A stretch of DNA of 64,000 nt from positions 23,662-87,661 of the forward strand of contig BDIU01000116.1 of the NCBI GenBank assembly GCA_002118135.1, in the 5' to 3' direction. The translations under genes were made by a program, and so were the position numbers. The notes beneath the pieces were generated by a model, which was given only the letters and a program-made list of their open reading frames with translations, ran no database searches and was not told the DNA's origin. Positions 24,501-35,913 of this stretch are shown here, piece after piece. Position 1 is the first letter of the stretch. The number at the start of each line of letters is the position of its first letter. This stretch comes from Trebouxia sp. TZW2008. Its lineage: Eukaryota; Chlorophyta; Trebouxiophyceae; Trebouxiales; Trebouxiaceae.

Positions 24501-25674
24501 ACCAATGCCAGCAGCCTGCAGTCTGTACCCTGGCTGTGGAGTAGGATCAAATTGAAAACGCTGGGCACAACTATTGCTGACGCCAGCGAAAGCACCTCTT
24601 GGCGAACTTATGCCTCCTAGCAATGCCAATGTGACATGAGAGTGGGCACAACTATTGCTGACGCCAGCGCAAGCGCATCGTTGCAAACTTATGCCTCCTA
24701 GCAATGCCAACGTGACGTGGGAGTGAGCACAGCTATTGCTGACGCCAACGCAAGCAACACCTTGCAAACTTATGCCTCCTAGCAATGCCAATGTGACACA
24801 AGAATATACAGCAACTCTGCTATGGGCACCAGAACAGCATTGCACTTCTTTGCATGTGTCCAGGATTGCACAACTTTACACAGCAAAACCAGGTCATAGT
24901 ACAACACGCAAAACAAAAGGACTGTGCAAGCTCAGAAGTACCTCTATGGCAAGCGTCCAAGCCTTCACAGATGCCAGCCATGCGACAGCGCACACTGTCA
25001 TCCAGCAAGGGAGCATCTGTGTTGACTGCTGGGCTCAGCAACCTTGCCTCTTCTGCCTTGACCTCAGACGCACCAACAGCATGGCCAGCTGTAGCAGCAT
25101 CATCCACTGCTGCACTGCAAAACATGCACTGTTTTGCGAATGCAAGCTCGGCGTGAAGAGTGAGGATATGGTGTACAGCTGAAACCCAGTCAGCAACTAA
25201 AGATCTGCGCTACACAGACTGCACGAGAAGAACGTGGTTTTCTCCATCACCAACATTTATCACTGAGCGAAGTGTGGAAAGCCATGGCTGCAAACTATAA
25301 CCATGTTCAAAGGCGAGGCAGAAAGCTCTGGAACTGAAGCTGCAACGACAGGACATGGCCTACACCTGCTCAATATACTGGTTTATTTGAACTGCAACAA
25401 GCTTCGTCAGTGTTCATTCCTATTGATATACCAAACACTATTTAAGTCACTTCAACTCCTTTTGATGTTGTGCTGCTTACTTGCAGCCAATCCAGAATAA
25501 GATCGGCAGTGTTACAAGACACGCCACAATCAGACAGGCAAACACATGAGGCGATATACCTGCCTTGAGCTGACTTCTTGCTGCCTGACTGCTCATCCTG
25601 CAGGGACTCATCTTTGTCATGGGGCTGATCCTGCTTGTCATGGGGTTGATCCTTGTCAAGGGCCCTGACAGCAT
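18572..25674 (-). CDS. MNS: Mannosyl-oligosaccharide 1,2-alpha-mannosidase (GH47, ER class I)
   Basis: This enzyme trims alpha-1,2-mannose from N-glycans in the ER or early Golgi. The minus-strand exons are 25674-25481, 25114-24942, 24353-24097, 23745-23598, 23341-23216, 22949-22736, 21690-21542, 20965-20736, 20327-20160, 19714-19565, 19078-18971 and 18658-18572. All phases agree, giving 667 residues. A basic N terminus and one helix ([20 protein letters not shown], residues about 43-62) make it a type II membrane protein. The GH47 domain starts near residue 140 with [16 protein letters not shown] and [17 protein letters not shown]. It continues with [35 protein letters not shown] and [19 protein letters not shown], and ends with the calcium-binding Thr motif FNTEAHPLP. 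The DHLVCFLPG and [11 protein letters not shown] context resembles the ER type (MAN1B1/MNS3) more than Golgi types. The last two exons add a 64-residue tail I do not recognise. A segment at 24440-24556 reads like an exon but does not fit the phase and is left out. Confidence 0.95.
19360..19445 (-). repeat. Decayed copy of the 3' part of mannosidase exon 10
   Basis: The minus strand reads PLDQ, a stop codon, then [12 protein letters not shown] before a GTAATG donor. It lies downstream of the working [17 protein letters not shown]. Confidence 0.85.
19780..19900 (-). repeat. Copy of the 5' part of mannosidase exon 10
   Basis: The minus strand reads [20 protein letters not shown] and then [11 protein letters not shown], upstream of the working exon. 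The copy loses the NTEAHP motif. Confidence 0.85.
20415..20515 (-). repeat. Decayed copy of the 5' part of mannosidase exon 9
   Basis: It resembles [20 protein letters not shown] through the WGWH region, upstream of exon 9, with frame breaks. Confidence 0.65.
21020..21310 (-). repeat. Two copies of the 5' part of mannosidase exon 8
   Basis: Copies begin near 21125 ([20 protein letters not shown]) and 21310 ([20 protein letters not shown]), both upstream of the working exon at 20965. Confidence 0.85.
21845..22375 (-). repeat. Four copies of the 5' part of mannosidase exon 7
   Basis: The working exon reads [20 protein letters not shown] from 21690. Upstream, decayed copies lie at about 21845-21925, 22045-22120, 22190-22225 and 22305-22375, for example [20 protein letters not shown]. 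Confidence 0.85.
22583..22665 (-). repeat. Decayed copy of the 3' part of mannosidase exon 6
   Basis: It matches the stretch from [10 protein letters not shown] to the donor of exon 6 and lies just downstream of it. Confidence 0.8.
23770..23910 (-). repeat. Copies of the 5' part of mannosidase exon 4
   Basis: A good copy near 23905-23823 reads [20 protein letters not shown], and a partial one lies near 23800-23770. Both are upstream of the working exon at 23745. Confidence 0.8.
24565..24805. repeat. 81-bp tandem repeat, three units
   Basis: Units begin near 24565, 24646 and 24727 with GCACAACTATTGCTGACGCC and share the block TTATGCCTCCTAGCAATGCC. The period is a multiple of three. It lies in the intron between mannosidase exons 2 and 3. 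Confidence 0.9.
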
Positions 25675-26639
25675 CAAGCTCAGCACCTGTTGCCTTGATG
25701 CTGTGGCCCTTGACTTGATGCAACTGCACAGCCATGCTCAGCTTTGAGACAGTGAAACATCATGCTCTTCATTTTAGTGATCCATACCGTTAAGATACTT
25801 GCGTATTGGGTATTGCGTGTTTGCTCCAATGTGTTGTGTGTTTCACACTTTGCACTGCATCACAGTGATGCGTACTTTTAGATACAAATTGCGCATAACA
25901 TTTTGCTTGTCGAGTATTTCATATGGTGACTCACTGCTTTGAAATGTTTCATCCTGCGCTGAGGACTAACTGCAGCAGTGTGCCAGGCATTTGTTGGCAG
26001 TCAAGACTATTATGCTAGCAATATGATGAATACATGGTGTAGTAACTTTCACCTGTGAGGACACTCGATGTCAGGACATTCTTGATGTAAGGACAACGCA
26101 GTTCGGAACCAAGCGCTGCATTCTTATTGCAATTATTCCCCTGAGTAAAGACGATTTGATATAAGGATAAATGTCCTGGTGACGAAAGCAGTCGTCACCA
26201 AGAGAAGTCACTGTGATGCAGACGGTCATAGCTCAGTCAGTCCCGTGCAGCACTGGCAGGCGGCAGCAGAATGCACACCAAAACCAATTTGGGTGGCCAG
26301 GGAAAGCTTGGCTTCAGATGAGCCAAGGCGTTGCCCTGTCAACCCGTTACATACATCAACCTTCTTTGCGTTCTCCCAAAGCTAGACTTCCCTAAGCTAG
26401 CTTGAACCTGCGACCTAACCTTTTCTTACGTCCAGCACGGTTTGCCGAGCGGCAGGCACAGGCGTCCAGAAACACTGAACAAAAGGGGTTGTGCATCAAG
26501 TGTCAACGAGCGCCTTTCGTAGGCTATCAAGCGTTGAGATACCTCAACATGGGCAAATCATGGCATGAATTGATGCATGGCCAAAGCAGCAATGCCTGAG
26601 ACTGTTTATGGTGTAGACCCATATTACCTGACTGCTTAC
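25675..26639. other. Mannosidase 5' flank and unexplained stretch
   Basis: This should include the mannosidase promoter and probably the unfound 3' terminal exon of the coiled-coil gene. The dispersed repeat copy at 26060-26175 is the only element I recognise. Confidence 0.4.
26060..26175 (-). mobile_element. Dispersed short repeat, copy 2
   Basis: On the minus strand it has AAGAATGCAGCGCTTGGTTCC and then TTACATCAAGAATGTCCTG, the same block order as the other four copies. It is flanked by TATCAAATCGTCTTTACTC, also seen next to the 38.6 kb copy. Confidence 0.65.
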
Positions 26640-29600
26640 TCCCTCTTTGATGAGTGTCTTTGGCTCTGCAGACTCTGCTCTACGGCGTCGCAACTGCTTG
26701 ACAGCATCATCCTTTCTGGTGAAGCGCTCACGAAGGGCCTTGACTTCATCCACGGCAATCTTCAATTTTGCCGCTAGGTTCACAGCTTTGTCCTTGTGCT
26801 GCAGGTACAAGACTGTGTTGGGCTGTGCAGACGCTTCTATCATGACTGCTGACACATTATTGGACACTGAGCAGTGTTTTGCCTGATGCTGCATGCATAG
26901 AAGTCATTGCTGCCAGAAACACAGCTTGAATATGCTGCAGGTATCTCATTGCTCAGTCTGCTTATGCCCATTGTGTCTTCTGTTTCTTCTCTGTCTGTCA
27001 TGAGCAAGGGCTCAATTGGTATGCTTACAGCTAATCTTAGTCGAAGCTGCTTATTCTCAGACGATCGCAGTTGGAGTAAGCACAACCCTTGTTCTATGGC
27101 CATTCCTCATGCTCTACAGTTGACAAAGATACATTGCAATGAGTCGGGGCACATAGTGCATCATATTGGTTGCAGCCATGCTTGTGTTTCACTGGAATAC
27201 GCAAGCCGGCATGCTACAGATTGCGTTGATGCTAGCTAGCTTTTGAGCTGCAAGTGAAAGCATACCTGTTGGACTTGGGTTTTCAGGGATTCTATCTCCT
27301 GCTCAAGCAAGGCCATCTGCAGTCACACGCAGCAATCATGTGTCAGCTTAAAGCATGCAGCTATCACAAAGGTTCTGCAAGGTGAGGCCACAACAAGAAA
27401 TCCGCATGTCCTGCCAGCAACTTCATTGTGAACTCTGCAAGACACAAAGAAAGAGGAAAGGTGGATGAAGTTGTTGGCCTGTAGATCAACAGTCCTGACA
27501 GCAGCTGCAACGTCTGCTGTATCAGAAAGCAGGTTCAAGCATCTGACCTTGTCCAAACTAGTCTTGCCAACAGGCTGCGCTTTCTCTCCCACAAGGAAAA
27601 GGGAAAACAAGCAAGAAGGATGCAGCAACTGGACTGATCATCAACAGTTCCATCAACAGCTGAGTCATGTGGTCCACAAGGACTGGCAAAATCACAGCAG
27701 GTGAAGAAGCTGACCAATTCAACAGTCTTGTCAGCAGCTGCGCGATATAGTCCAAAGTGTAGGTCATGGCTGCTGTTATAACGCAAAGATACAGCGCAAA
27801 AAGATAAAAAAAAGGAAGGATGAAGGAATTACCCTTCACCAAGACAAAGGGAGAATGGAAAAGGGAATCAGCAGGGTGAAGCATCTCACCTGTTCATCAA
27901 CTGTCTTGTCAGCAGCTGCACCATCAAGTTCAAGGCGTAGGTCATGGCTGCTGTTGTACCGTGCTTGGACCAGCAGGTCTGTCATGTTTTGCAGCCTGCT
28001 GGTCAACAGGTCCACTTGCTGGCGAGTGTCTGCTACGTCGTCCTGTGCAGCACCCAACATACTCAGGATATCAAGCTTAAAGGGCAGGCCATGAGTGCTG
28101 TTATAGCGTGCTGTTACCAGCAGGTCTGTCATGTTTTGAAGCCTGCTGGTCAGTAGGTCCACTTGCTGGCGAGTGTCTGCTACATCATCCTGTGCAGCAC
28201 ACAACAGGCTCAGAATCTCAAGCTCAAAGATGAGGGCATGGCTGCTGTTGTAGCGTGCTTGTACCAGCACTTCTGTCATGTTTTGCAGTCCTGCTAGTCA
28301 GTAGGTCCACTTGCTGGCGAGTGTCTGCTACATCGTCTCGTGCAGTACACAGTAAGCTCAGAATCTCAAGCTCAAGGGTCAAGTCATGGCTACTGATACA
28401 ACGCACTTAGACCAGCAGGTCTGCCATGTTTTGCAGCCTGCTGGTCAGAAGGTCCACTTGCTGGCGAGTCTCTGATACATCATCCTCTGCAGCACACAGC
28501 ATGCTCAGAATCTCAAGCTCAAAGATTAGGACATGGCCGTTGTTGTAGCGTGCTTGGACCAGCAGTTCTGTCATGTCCTGCAGCCTGCTGGTCACTAGGT
28601 GCGTCTGCTGGCGAGTGTCTTTTACAACATCCTGTGCAGCACAAAGTCCTACTGATGTCATGATCTTGATGTTGAGATGTGCGTAGGCTTGCTATGCATC
28701 AGAGATGGACCACATTTTGGCCTTGACTAGTCTGGGGTCCATGCACCATAGAATGAGTGCGGACCTCGGGAACATTTGATGTACTAAGCTCAATTTGGTG
28801 CCTTTGTCATCAAAGCAGGTGCAGTGAGGTCCTGCACCAATCGACACTTGCAAACATCAGACGCAGCACATTGCTTCAAGACGGCCTCCTGCCAGCAGCT
28901 GTCTGCATGCTAGTTCATTCTGGAGACATCACAAGGAGCACGCAGCCAGAAAAAGGCATGAAGTCATAGAGGGAGCATTTGCTGCAGCTTGCAAATGCTG
29001 CATCACAAATGCAATACAGAAAGCTGGAAGGACACGGCAGTCTCTCCTCAGGAACTGTTAATTTTTGACAACAGACTGCGGCATGTGGTTGCACGTTGTG
29101 GTTACATCCTCGCTGGTTTCAAAACAACTGAGGCAAGAGAAAATAAGGTTGACAAAATGTACCTGCAGCTGCATTTGATGCCGCAATGCAGGCTCCAGTT
29201 CTCCAAGCGTCTGTGTCTTGTCATGCTCTATACGCTGTATCTGTACATCTGCCCCAGTCAGTGAGCCAATGTTGATGGTCTCCTGCCATGGGGATGCTGA
29301 TGCTGTTTCTGGTTCTACACTATGATTGGCTACCAGCAAAGCCACAACACTGCGCAAGACATGTGTCATGTTTGCTGAACTACTTTGAAATCAAGCCTAC
29401 TCACGGACACAGGTCAAGCAGTGGCGTTATGGAAATGCAGTGCAAAGCCTTTCGTCAGGCGCTGTAGCCATCTCAGTGCCAGACACGCAATCTCACAAGT
29501 GCAGGCCAAGCAGTGATAATATTGCAGGACACTGCAGAGTTCTCTGTCACAGACTGACATTGTCATCACAACAGCTTGTAGCTGTCATGATGCACACACT

Positions 29601-30233
29601 GCATGTAATTTAAAGAGTTGCACAGATGCAGACCATACAAGCAGCAGCAATATTAGCAAGTGCATACAGGTTGCGAGGCTGCACTTACGCTGAACACACA
29701 AGAAGCAGCAATGCTAGCAAGCATAGCTCCACTGCACTGATCTGCTGTATAGCAAGTCTTGCTCTGTGGAACAGGCCCTGCAATTTTGCACAGAGTGAAA
29801 CACACTTGATCAGCATGTTCTGCATGTGTTGCATAACCAGATCAACCCAAAGCACAAATGCTTGCAATAGCTCCAGGAACAGTTTGAAGTACCTGCTCTT
29901 GCTTAGCTTCTTTGCTGTAATCATTTAATCCTGAGTGCTGCCTGCTTGGAAGATCTAGTGTCGACCCTACGCTCAACACCAAGTCAAGACTAGCACTTTC
30001 CAAGTCAAGCAAGGGTCAGTATTTAACAAACGCCGATCTTGAGGTTTTGAAGCTCAATCACACCTGCTGAGCGAAGCATGGACTTTTCAGCTGCAGCCCT
30101 GCGGTTGGCAGCCCTGCGAACCTTATGCACCTTGACTGATGGCCGCTTGCAGTCTGCTCACTTCTGGCGATGTCTCATACGCTCGGGGGAAAATTTGCAC
30201 TGTGGAGCTTTTAGGACGGCAAATGCCAAACAT
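26640..30233 (-). CDS. Coiled-coil protein, partly resolved (unknown)
   Basis: I can support these minus-strand exons: about 29334-29163 (ends in GELEPALRHQMQLQ), 28042-27890 (51 codons, DDVADTRQQVDLLTSRLQNM onward), 27316-27266 (ALLEQEIESLKTQVQ) and 26798-26640 (KDKAVNLAAKLKIAVDEV through RRRRAESAEPK). The last three are all phase 0. Heptad-like spacing of Leu, Ile and Val predicts a long coiled coil. A candidate first exon at 30233 reads MFGICRPKSSTVQIFPRAYE, and the start and several 5' exons are uncertain. No terminal exon was found below 26640. I cannot name the family; cytoskeletal or ciliary coiled-coil proteins look like this, but nothing proves it. Confidence 0.5.
28043..28660 (-). 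repeat. 147-bp in-frame repeat array upstream of a coiled-coil exon
   Basis: Unit starts are near 28042 (working exon), 28189, 28337, 28484 and 28631, a period of 147 bp or 49 codons. Units read DDVADTRQQVDLLTSRLQNM, then TDLLV-ARYNSSH, and then an ILSLLCAAQ-type end. The 28484 unit has an in-frame stop after NMADLLV, and the 28337 unit has a one-base insertion and a mutated acceptor. The array is therefore not a clean coding repeat now; it looks like decaying tandem exon copies. Confidence 0.85.
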
Positions 30234-30667
30234 TTTCTGTGATCACAAGAGCTGGCGCGAGAAGTTGATGCATGCTCTGATCAGCATGTGCCGCCACCAG
30301 CGCGGAGACAAAGCTGCCGGTGCTTAGGCTCGTTCAATCACGACCGGTACTTCACTCGACGATTGCACTAAAGTGTTGCTCCCGTTGTTGGTTGCAGTTC
30401 TAGCGGTGTTTAACTTGCGAAAGTTGTCTTGCTGATTCATCTTCTAACACCTTGTCCAAGGTCACTCAGCCAATGTCGCCTGACTGCATTCCCGTACTGT
30501 ATAAGCCCAGCACCCTGACGCTGTCTTGATGCTCTAGCCCATGCACGAAGTGCGAAAAGCCCTCGCAGATTTGCCTCCAGCAGGCTTGACACAGCAAGCG
30601 TGCTTGTACTAAGGCTGTAAAGGCCGCTCTCGTCCCTCTCGCAGGCTTTCGGAACATCGTTCGCACC
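30234..30667. promoter_or_regulatory. Short divergent region between the coiled-coil gene and TAD3
   Basis: Only about 430 bases separate the two proposed start codons, so a shared bidirectional promoter is likely if the coiled-coil start is right. No motif is recognised. Confidence 0.35.
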
Positions 30668-33600
30668 ATGCCACGTAAGTTTGCCGACGTCAGAGTCATA
30701 CCAGGGGAAGAAGTACCCGGTGAGTGGCTTGCAGAGGCCCAGCAGCAAGCCGCATGTAGTCACCATGCCCAGCATGCACTCCATTTCATTTTGGTGTGCA
30801 GTCAAAGAGCTGGTGGAGGTGTACGTGGCAAACATCACAGGCTCACAAGCAAACCAGCTGGTCAGCAGCTTGTCTGATGTCATATTTCGTGTCACTAGGA
30901 GACGCCATCCAGTGACTCCATCTCTTGCCTACAGTGTAGGTCAAGTCCTTGGGACAGATAGCCCCTTTGGGCAGTCTTGATCACCTTAAGCGTGTCAGGT
31001 ACAAAGCATCCAAGAGTCCCATCTCCATTGGCAGAACTTGCACGTAGACATTGCACAAGAGACCAAAACATGTACAAAATCATTGCGCAAGCTTTCTCTA
31101 TTGTACAGCATGAACTGTACATTCAATACATTCTACAAGGATCTTATATACAGAACAGCAAGGGTGTTGGCGCTCCACTGTAGAACGATTGCTGTCTCAC
31201 AGAAAGGCCATCACTGGGTCCACAGCTCAGCTCCAAGTCATCCTATGTCCAGCGGCAGCAGCAGCACACACAGCTCTCGAGCTTGAGCCTGTAGGAGAGC
31301 ATGACGCTCCTGAGACTACGCAGAGCCAACCTATCGCTATGCCGCATCAACTTGCATGCTTGCCAGACGCAATCAAGCAGCTGGTGCAGGAGCATGGCTT
31401 GCAGGTGCACGCTGTGCAGGTACAGCATTCTTCCCTTTATCAATTGTTATTTACTGCACATCAGGCTGATCACCATCTGTAATGCGCCTAGCATTGTGAT
31501 GATGTTCTGTCCACATGGGTGGTACATCAACAAAGCATTTCAGACAGACATCTTGTCAGCAAGCGTGCATGGTGGAATTCAATCAAAGGCTCCTCTCTAG
31601 CTCTGGGTGTCTTGGCGGCTGTCAGCAGGTGCTTGCCTGGTGAACAAGGCATGTCTCATGCAAAAGCAAATGCTCGCATCCATCAAAGTTGTCGACAAGT
31701 GTTGGGGTCCTGCCCAAGAATGCCTCTGCATGATGTTTTCGAGATGCACTGCCCAGCATCGCCTTTCCTGAGCTTCTGTAGGGTGATGTCTTTGCAGCAT
31801 TTGGCTGGCACTTTCATTTTTGCTTAGGTGCATGGAGACCCCAAAACCCTGCATGATGCCATGGTGACCCACATCCAAGTTTGTTTTCAGCCACTTTTGC
31901 CATTGTGTGGTCTTCACAGCTGACAAATGATGCTTGACTTACTATTCAGGCGCCCAAGAATGCTCCAGCAAATTTGCTTGACAAGCCTAATGATTAAGAT
32001 GCGTGTCCAATTCGCTGACCCTGAGCTTTGCTGCTGCTGTCCTCAAGGTCCTGGCAGCTGTCACTTGATGGTTGGCATGTGTTTCAGGCGTCCAAGAATG
32101 CCCCAGCGCCAAGGGACCAATGCAGAGACTGAAATAACATCTATTCTTCTACAGGCGCAAGCCTGAGCCGACTGCAAGGTCTTGGCTGCTGTCAGCTGAT
32201 GCTTGGCTTACTGTTAGGTGCCAAAGAATGCTCCAGCGTCAAGGGACCAATGGAGAGACTGGAACCAGACCTGGCCCATTTCATGGCGGAAACCTGAGCT
32301 GACTGCAGTGACAGCTGCAACAGCAGCAGCACAAGCAGTGGCGTCTCAAGAGAAGGCTCAGATGCACATATGGATGAACAGAGCCTACAGCCTTGCTGAT
32401 GCAGATCACAGCTCCGGAGCTGTATGCAATGCTGCCCTCATTGTGGATCCTCAGAATGGTATGGACATTGCCTTTGGCCGACAAACCCACAGACATGCTG
32501 GCTGATGCATCAGGCTGCACTGACAATTGCACACAATTCTAGCGCTTTTATTTGCAGCCGCAAGGCTTTGGGGGCTGTCCATCTGGTCATGGTCTCTTTG
32601 GTGCAAACTGATGCACCAGCCAGCATGTCTGTATCCTCAAAGGTCAAAGTCATACACGTGCCGGCTCTTGCATAATCATGCACTGACATTTGCACGCTTG
32701 CATGGACCTAGCCTACAGCCTTGCTGTTGCAAGTCAAGTCAAACAGTGGGGCGGTGTGCAATGCTGTCGTCATTGTGGATCCTCAGTCTAGTGTATATTC
32801 TGCCCTCACCCCACAAAGCATAGACAGGCGTTTGATGCTTGAGGCCTAGGTAAGAATTGCACACGTTGCATGGACAGAGCCATACCCTTGCTGTCGCAAG
32901 TCAGCTCTGGAGCTCTGTGCAATGCTGCCCGCGTTGTGGATGCTAAGACTGAAATCAAGACTGCCCTCAGCCAGTGCAATTGTTTACTTTTCTGTCGGCA
33001 GATGGTACCACACTGAAAGCTGCACACAGACCCAGCTCTTTCATCCGCAATCGCAAGGCTATGGATTGTGTCCATGCTGATCTGTACTTGTTGCTGCTGC
33101 CTTGTGTTTCAAGCCGTCATGTCTGCAAAAGCTGAAGTTGAAGACATGCCGGTACATGTATCAGGACGCAACCATAATTGCATGCCTTCATGGACAGAAA
33201 CCACAGCCTTGTCACAGCAAATCAATTTGTTGTGATGGTGTGCAATACTGTTGACACTGTGGCTTTTGAACTAGTGCAAGCCTTTAACCGTGTTATACAC
33301 ATGCCAGTTCATGCATGGGTTCGCGCTGACCTGTTTGTAACTTGAAAGGTTGCAGACATGTTGACAACTCATGAGGCTGCTCTGAAATTTGCATGGCTGC
33401 ATGGACAGAACCTACAGCTTGTTGCTGCAACGCTACAGCGCTAGGAGTGCTGCACAATGCTGCTGCCATTGTGAATGACAGTTCCGGTGTGGAGCACTGT
33501 CAGCCACTGAATTCATACGCATGTCTGCTGATGCATCAGATCGCACTGACAACCGCACTCATGGACGGACAGAACCTGCAAACATGTTGTTGCAAGTCAA

Positions 33601-35420
33601 AGGTCTGGGGCTGTGTAGAATGCCCCGCCATTGTGGCTTCCACACTGGTGCAAGCACTGCCCATCGCCTATGAAGCTACACACATGTTACTGACTGGTGC
33701 CTCATGCCATGCTGACCATTGCTGTGTTGTGCTCTTGACTGCATGCTGCAGGCATTGCAAATTGTGCAGGCTGCAGTGCATTGCTTCTGAACCCCTGCAG
33801 CATGCACACTGCCAGTGATACGTATCCAGCCTATGACCCCTGAGCTGAATTCTCCATGTACTGACTGCAACATTGGCACAGCTGCCTGTGCCTCATTATG
33901 GCATGCACATATTGAAGCTGCCAATAATCATGTGTGTGCCTGGTTGGTTCTGCAGATTTGTGTATGTGGCACAAGCGCCTTTTCAGCTTTGTTAGCTGAC
34001 AAAAGAGTTGAGCAAGCATGCCAAGTGGACTTGCCTGCTTCTGCAGGTACTGTGATAGCTGAAGGGCAAGACAAGACGCATCAACATCCCCTGGGTCATG
34101 CAATCATGGTTGCAATTGAAGCGGCTGCAGCCAGAGACTGTCAGTTATGGCCTATCAAAAGCAAAGACATAGCATCTGACAGCAAAGTCTTGATTCCAGA
34201 CGTAACAACAGTAATTGAGAAAGCAGCCATGCAAGCAAACAAGGACGTCACCTTGGAGAAATGTACCATTGCAAATATGGCTGCCTGCCATGATTCAGAG
34301 GTCAAATCTAGTGACAGCATCCCAAACAGGGATGGCATTGTTAGCAATGAAGCACAGGCATCATCAGCAGTGACAAGGGGTATGTCACATGGGCAGCCTG
34401 ACGCACACAGTGATCTTGTACAAGCCGAAGACCGTGCAGGTGAGTCATCAGCATATGTGTTACAATCAAAAGCGTGCTTGGCTTCAAACCCATGCAAACA
34501 CATCTGGAGTATCATTTGTCCAGCCTGAACCAAAAGTTGTGATTGTCTTGAGAGGCGCATGCTCTGCGTCTATATACGACGAAACCAATGGACTTGATAT
34601 GCACTTGCTGCTTTGCAGAAAAGAGGCAGCGGATTGATAGTGCTGAGACGATGGCTGACTCATCGATTGGCGGCATCAGCCATGATGGGATCAAGGAAGC
34701 AGCATGCATGCAATCACCAGTACAACAACAGGACAGCAGTCATGGCAGTACAAACAAGTAAGAGTCTTTTAAGACCATCACTCGTCTGCTGTGGCATGTT
34801 GTCTGTCCATGATGTCAAAGAGACTCAAAGACGCAGTCCGCAGCATTAGTTAACAGATTCAGTCCCTAGCATGATGGTGCTCTGCTATCGCTGCATAGCA
34901 ATTTGCTGTAAGCATGATGACTATACACTCTTTATTTCAATCACCTATTTCTGTCGTGAGGGTTCTACTTGTATAGGCTTTGATAGCTACATTGTGCGAA
35001 CGCCATGGGCAATATGTGCGGCACCTCTTGCATGGTTGCAGGTCTTATCTGTGCACATATTTTAGTAGCTGTGTCATCCAACAGCCATGTCCCACGTGTT
35101 TGTTATCTGTCTCAACGATGCAGAAGGTACATGAGCACAGGAGTGGACATATGTGATGTAAGCATGATGTAGACGGCCTGGTTTATTGGCAACAAGTATT
35201 TCTGTTGTGCAGGTCTTACCTGTGCACAGGCTTTGACTGCTATGTTGTGGAGGAGCCATGTGCAATGTGCGCAATGGCTGCAACACATGCACGTCTGCGG
35301 AGGGTTTGCTACAGCATAGCAGATAGGCAGCAAGGTGCGCTTGGTGGGGCGTTCAAACTGCATGGTCAACTCAGCTTGAATCACCACTATCAGGTCTCTC
35401 ACCTGCCTGAACTTGGTTGA
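30668..35420 (+). CDS. TAD3: tRNA-specific adenosine deaminase subunit TAD3 (ADAT3)
   Basis: This is the non-catalytic partner of TAD2 in A-to-I editing at wobble position 34 of tRNAs. Eight exons, 30668-30719, 30802-30878, 30940-30998, 31203-31419, 32218-32458, 34047-34439, 34619-34757 and 35213-35420, are phase consistent and give 461 residues. The N-terminal domain has [20 protein letters not shown] and DHLKRVR, then [16 protein letters not shown]. The deaminase fold has [37 protein letters not shown] and [10 protein letters not shown] with NHHYQV. Zinc ligands are His about 233, Cys about 409 and Cys about 412. The catalytic Glu of the HAE motif is replaced by Ile (HAI), as expected for ADAT3. 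About 175 residues of low-complexity sequence separate the zinc His from PCxxC, more than usual for the family. The exon 2 donor (GATGTCATA) is weak, so that junction is the least certain. Confidence 0.94.
31690..32185 (+). repeat. Decayed copies of the 5' part of TAD3 exon 5
   Basis: Blocks near 31952-31990 and 32086-32180, with a trace near 31705-31760, repeat the acceptor and APKNAPA start of exon 5 (32218). All lie upstream of the working exon, and the first soon meets a stop. Confidence 0.8.
32520..33750 (+). repeat. About five decayed copies of the 3' part of TAD3 exon 5
   Basis: The segment coding MNRAYSLA through [13 protein letters not shown] recurs near 32695-32800, 32860-32990, 33175-33280, 33390-33500 and 33570-33680. 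The spacing is about 180-215 bp, and linker blocks similar to CATGCTGGCTGATGCATCAG lie between. All are downstream of the working exon and frame-broken. Confidence 0.8.
34955..35045 (+). repeat. Decayed copy of the 5' part of TAD3 exon 8
   Basis: It reads [18 protein letters not shown] against the working [18 protein letters not shown]. It lies upstream of exon 8 and has lost the first zinc Cys (Cys to Trp). Confidence 0.85.
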
Positions 35421-35913
35421 AAGCTTGAGCGCAGTCTCCACGGCTCTGTAGTGCTGTGTGTTTGCAACTTGGAAAGGTACATGTGTGTTTTCCAGAGTAT
35501 GTATCAGCTATTTAACGTTAGAATCAATCGCAGCATCTTGGCTGATTGTCAGCTTGTTTCAAATGAATGCTGACTTCAACGAAGACGCTTTTGAGGTTCA
35601 GTGTCAGAAATGTTCGATCTCAGCGCAAATTACTGTCCGGGCAGCATGGTTTGCATGGTCACATGGATTTACTGATTGTTAGCTAAGAGCAGATCAAGTT
35701 CATTAGGTAAAGAGCGTTGACTTTGCATGCATTGAACTATGCACATCCGACGTATCGGCGCTCCACTCGACAAAGCAGACTGCTGACACCTAGCGTGTAT
35801 GGTCAGACTGGCACTAAACTTTGGCCAAACATTCCAAGCGGGCCAAGCTTTAAAGGAAAAGTCCCGGTCCTCGCTTGCCAGACGCTGTTGCTCTTAGCAT
35901 CGCCAGCACCGGC

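Noticed and set aside
24440..24556. Exon-like segment [20 protein letters not shown] on the - strand
   Set aside because: It cannot be joined to mannosidase exon 2 or 3 without breaking the phase, while those two join directly. It may be a relic or belong to an alternative transcript.
27890..28660. CRISPR-like regular repeats
   Set aside because: The units code a coiled coil, are 147 bp long with no short direct repeat and spacer structure, and the genome is eukaryotic.
30437..30895. 152-codon open frame on the - strand
   Set aside because: It is antisense to TAD3 exons 1 and 2, which match the family and are phase consistent.
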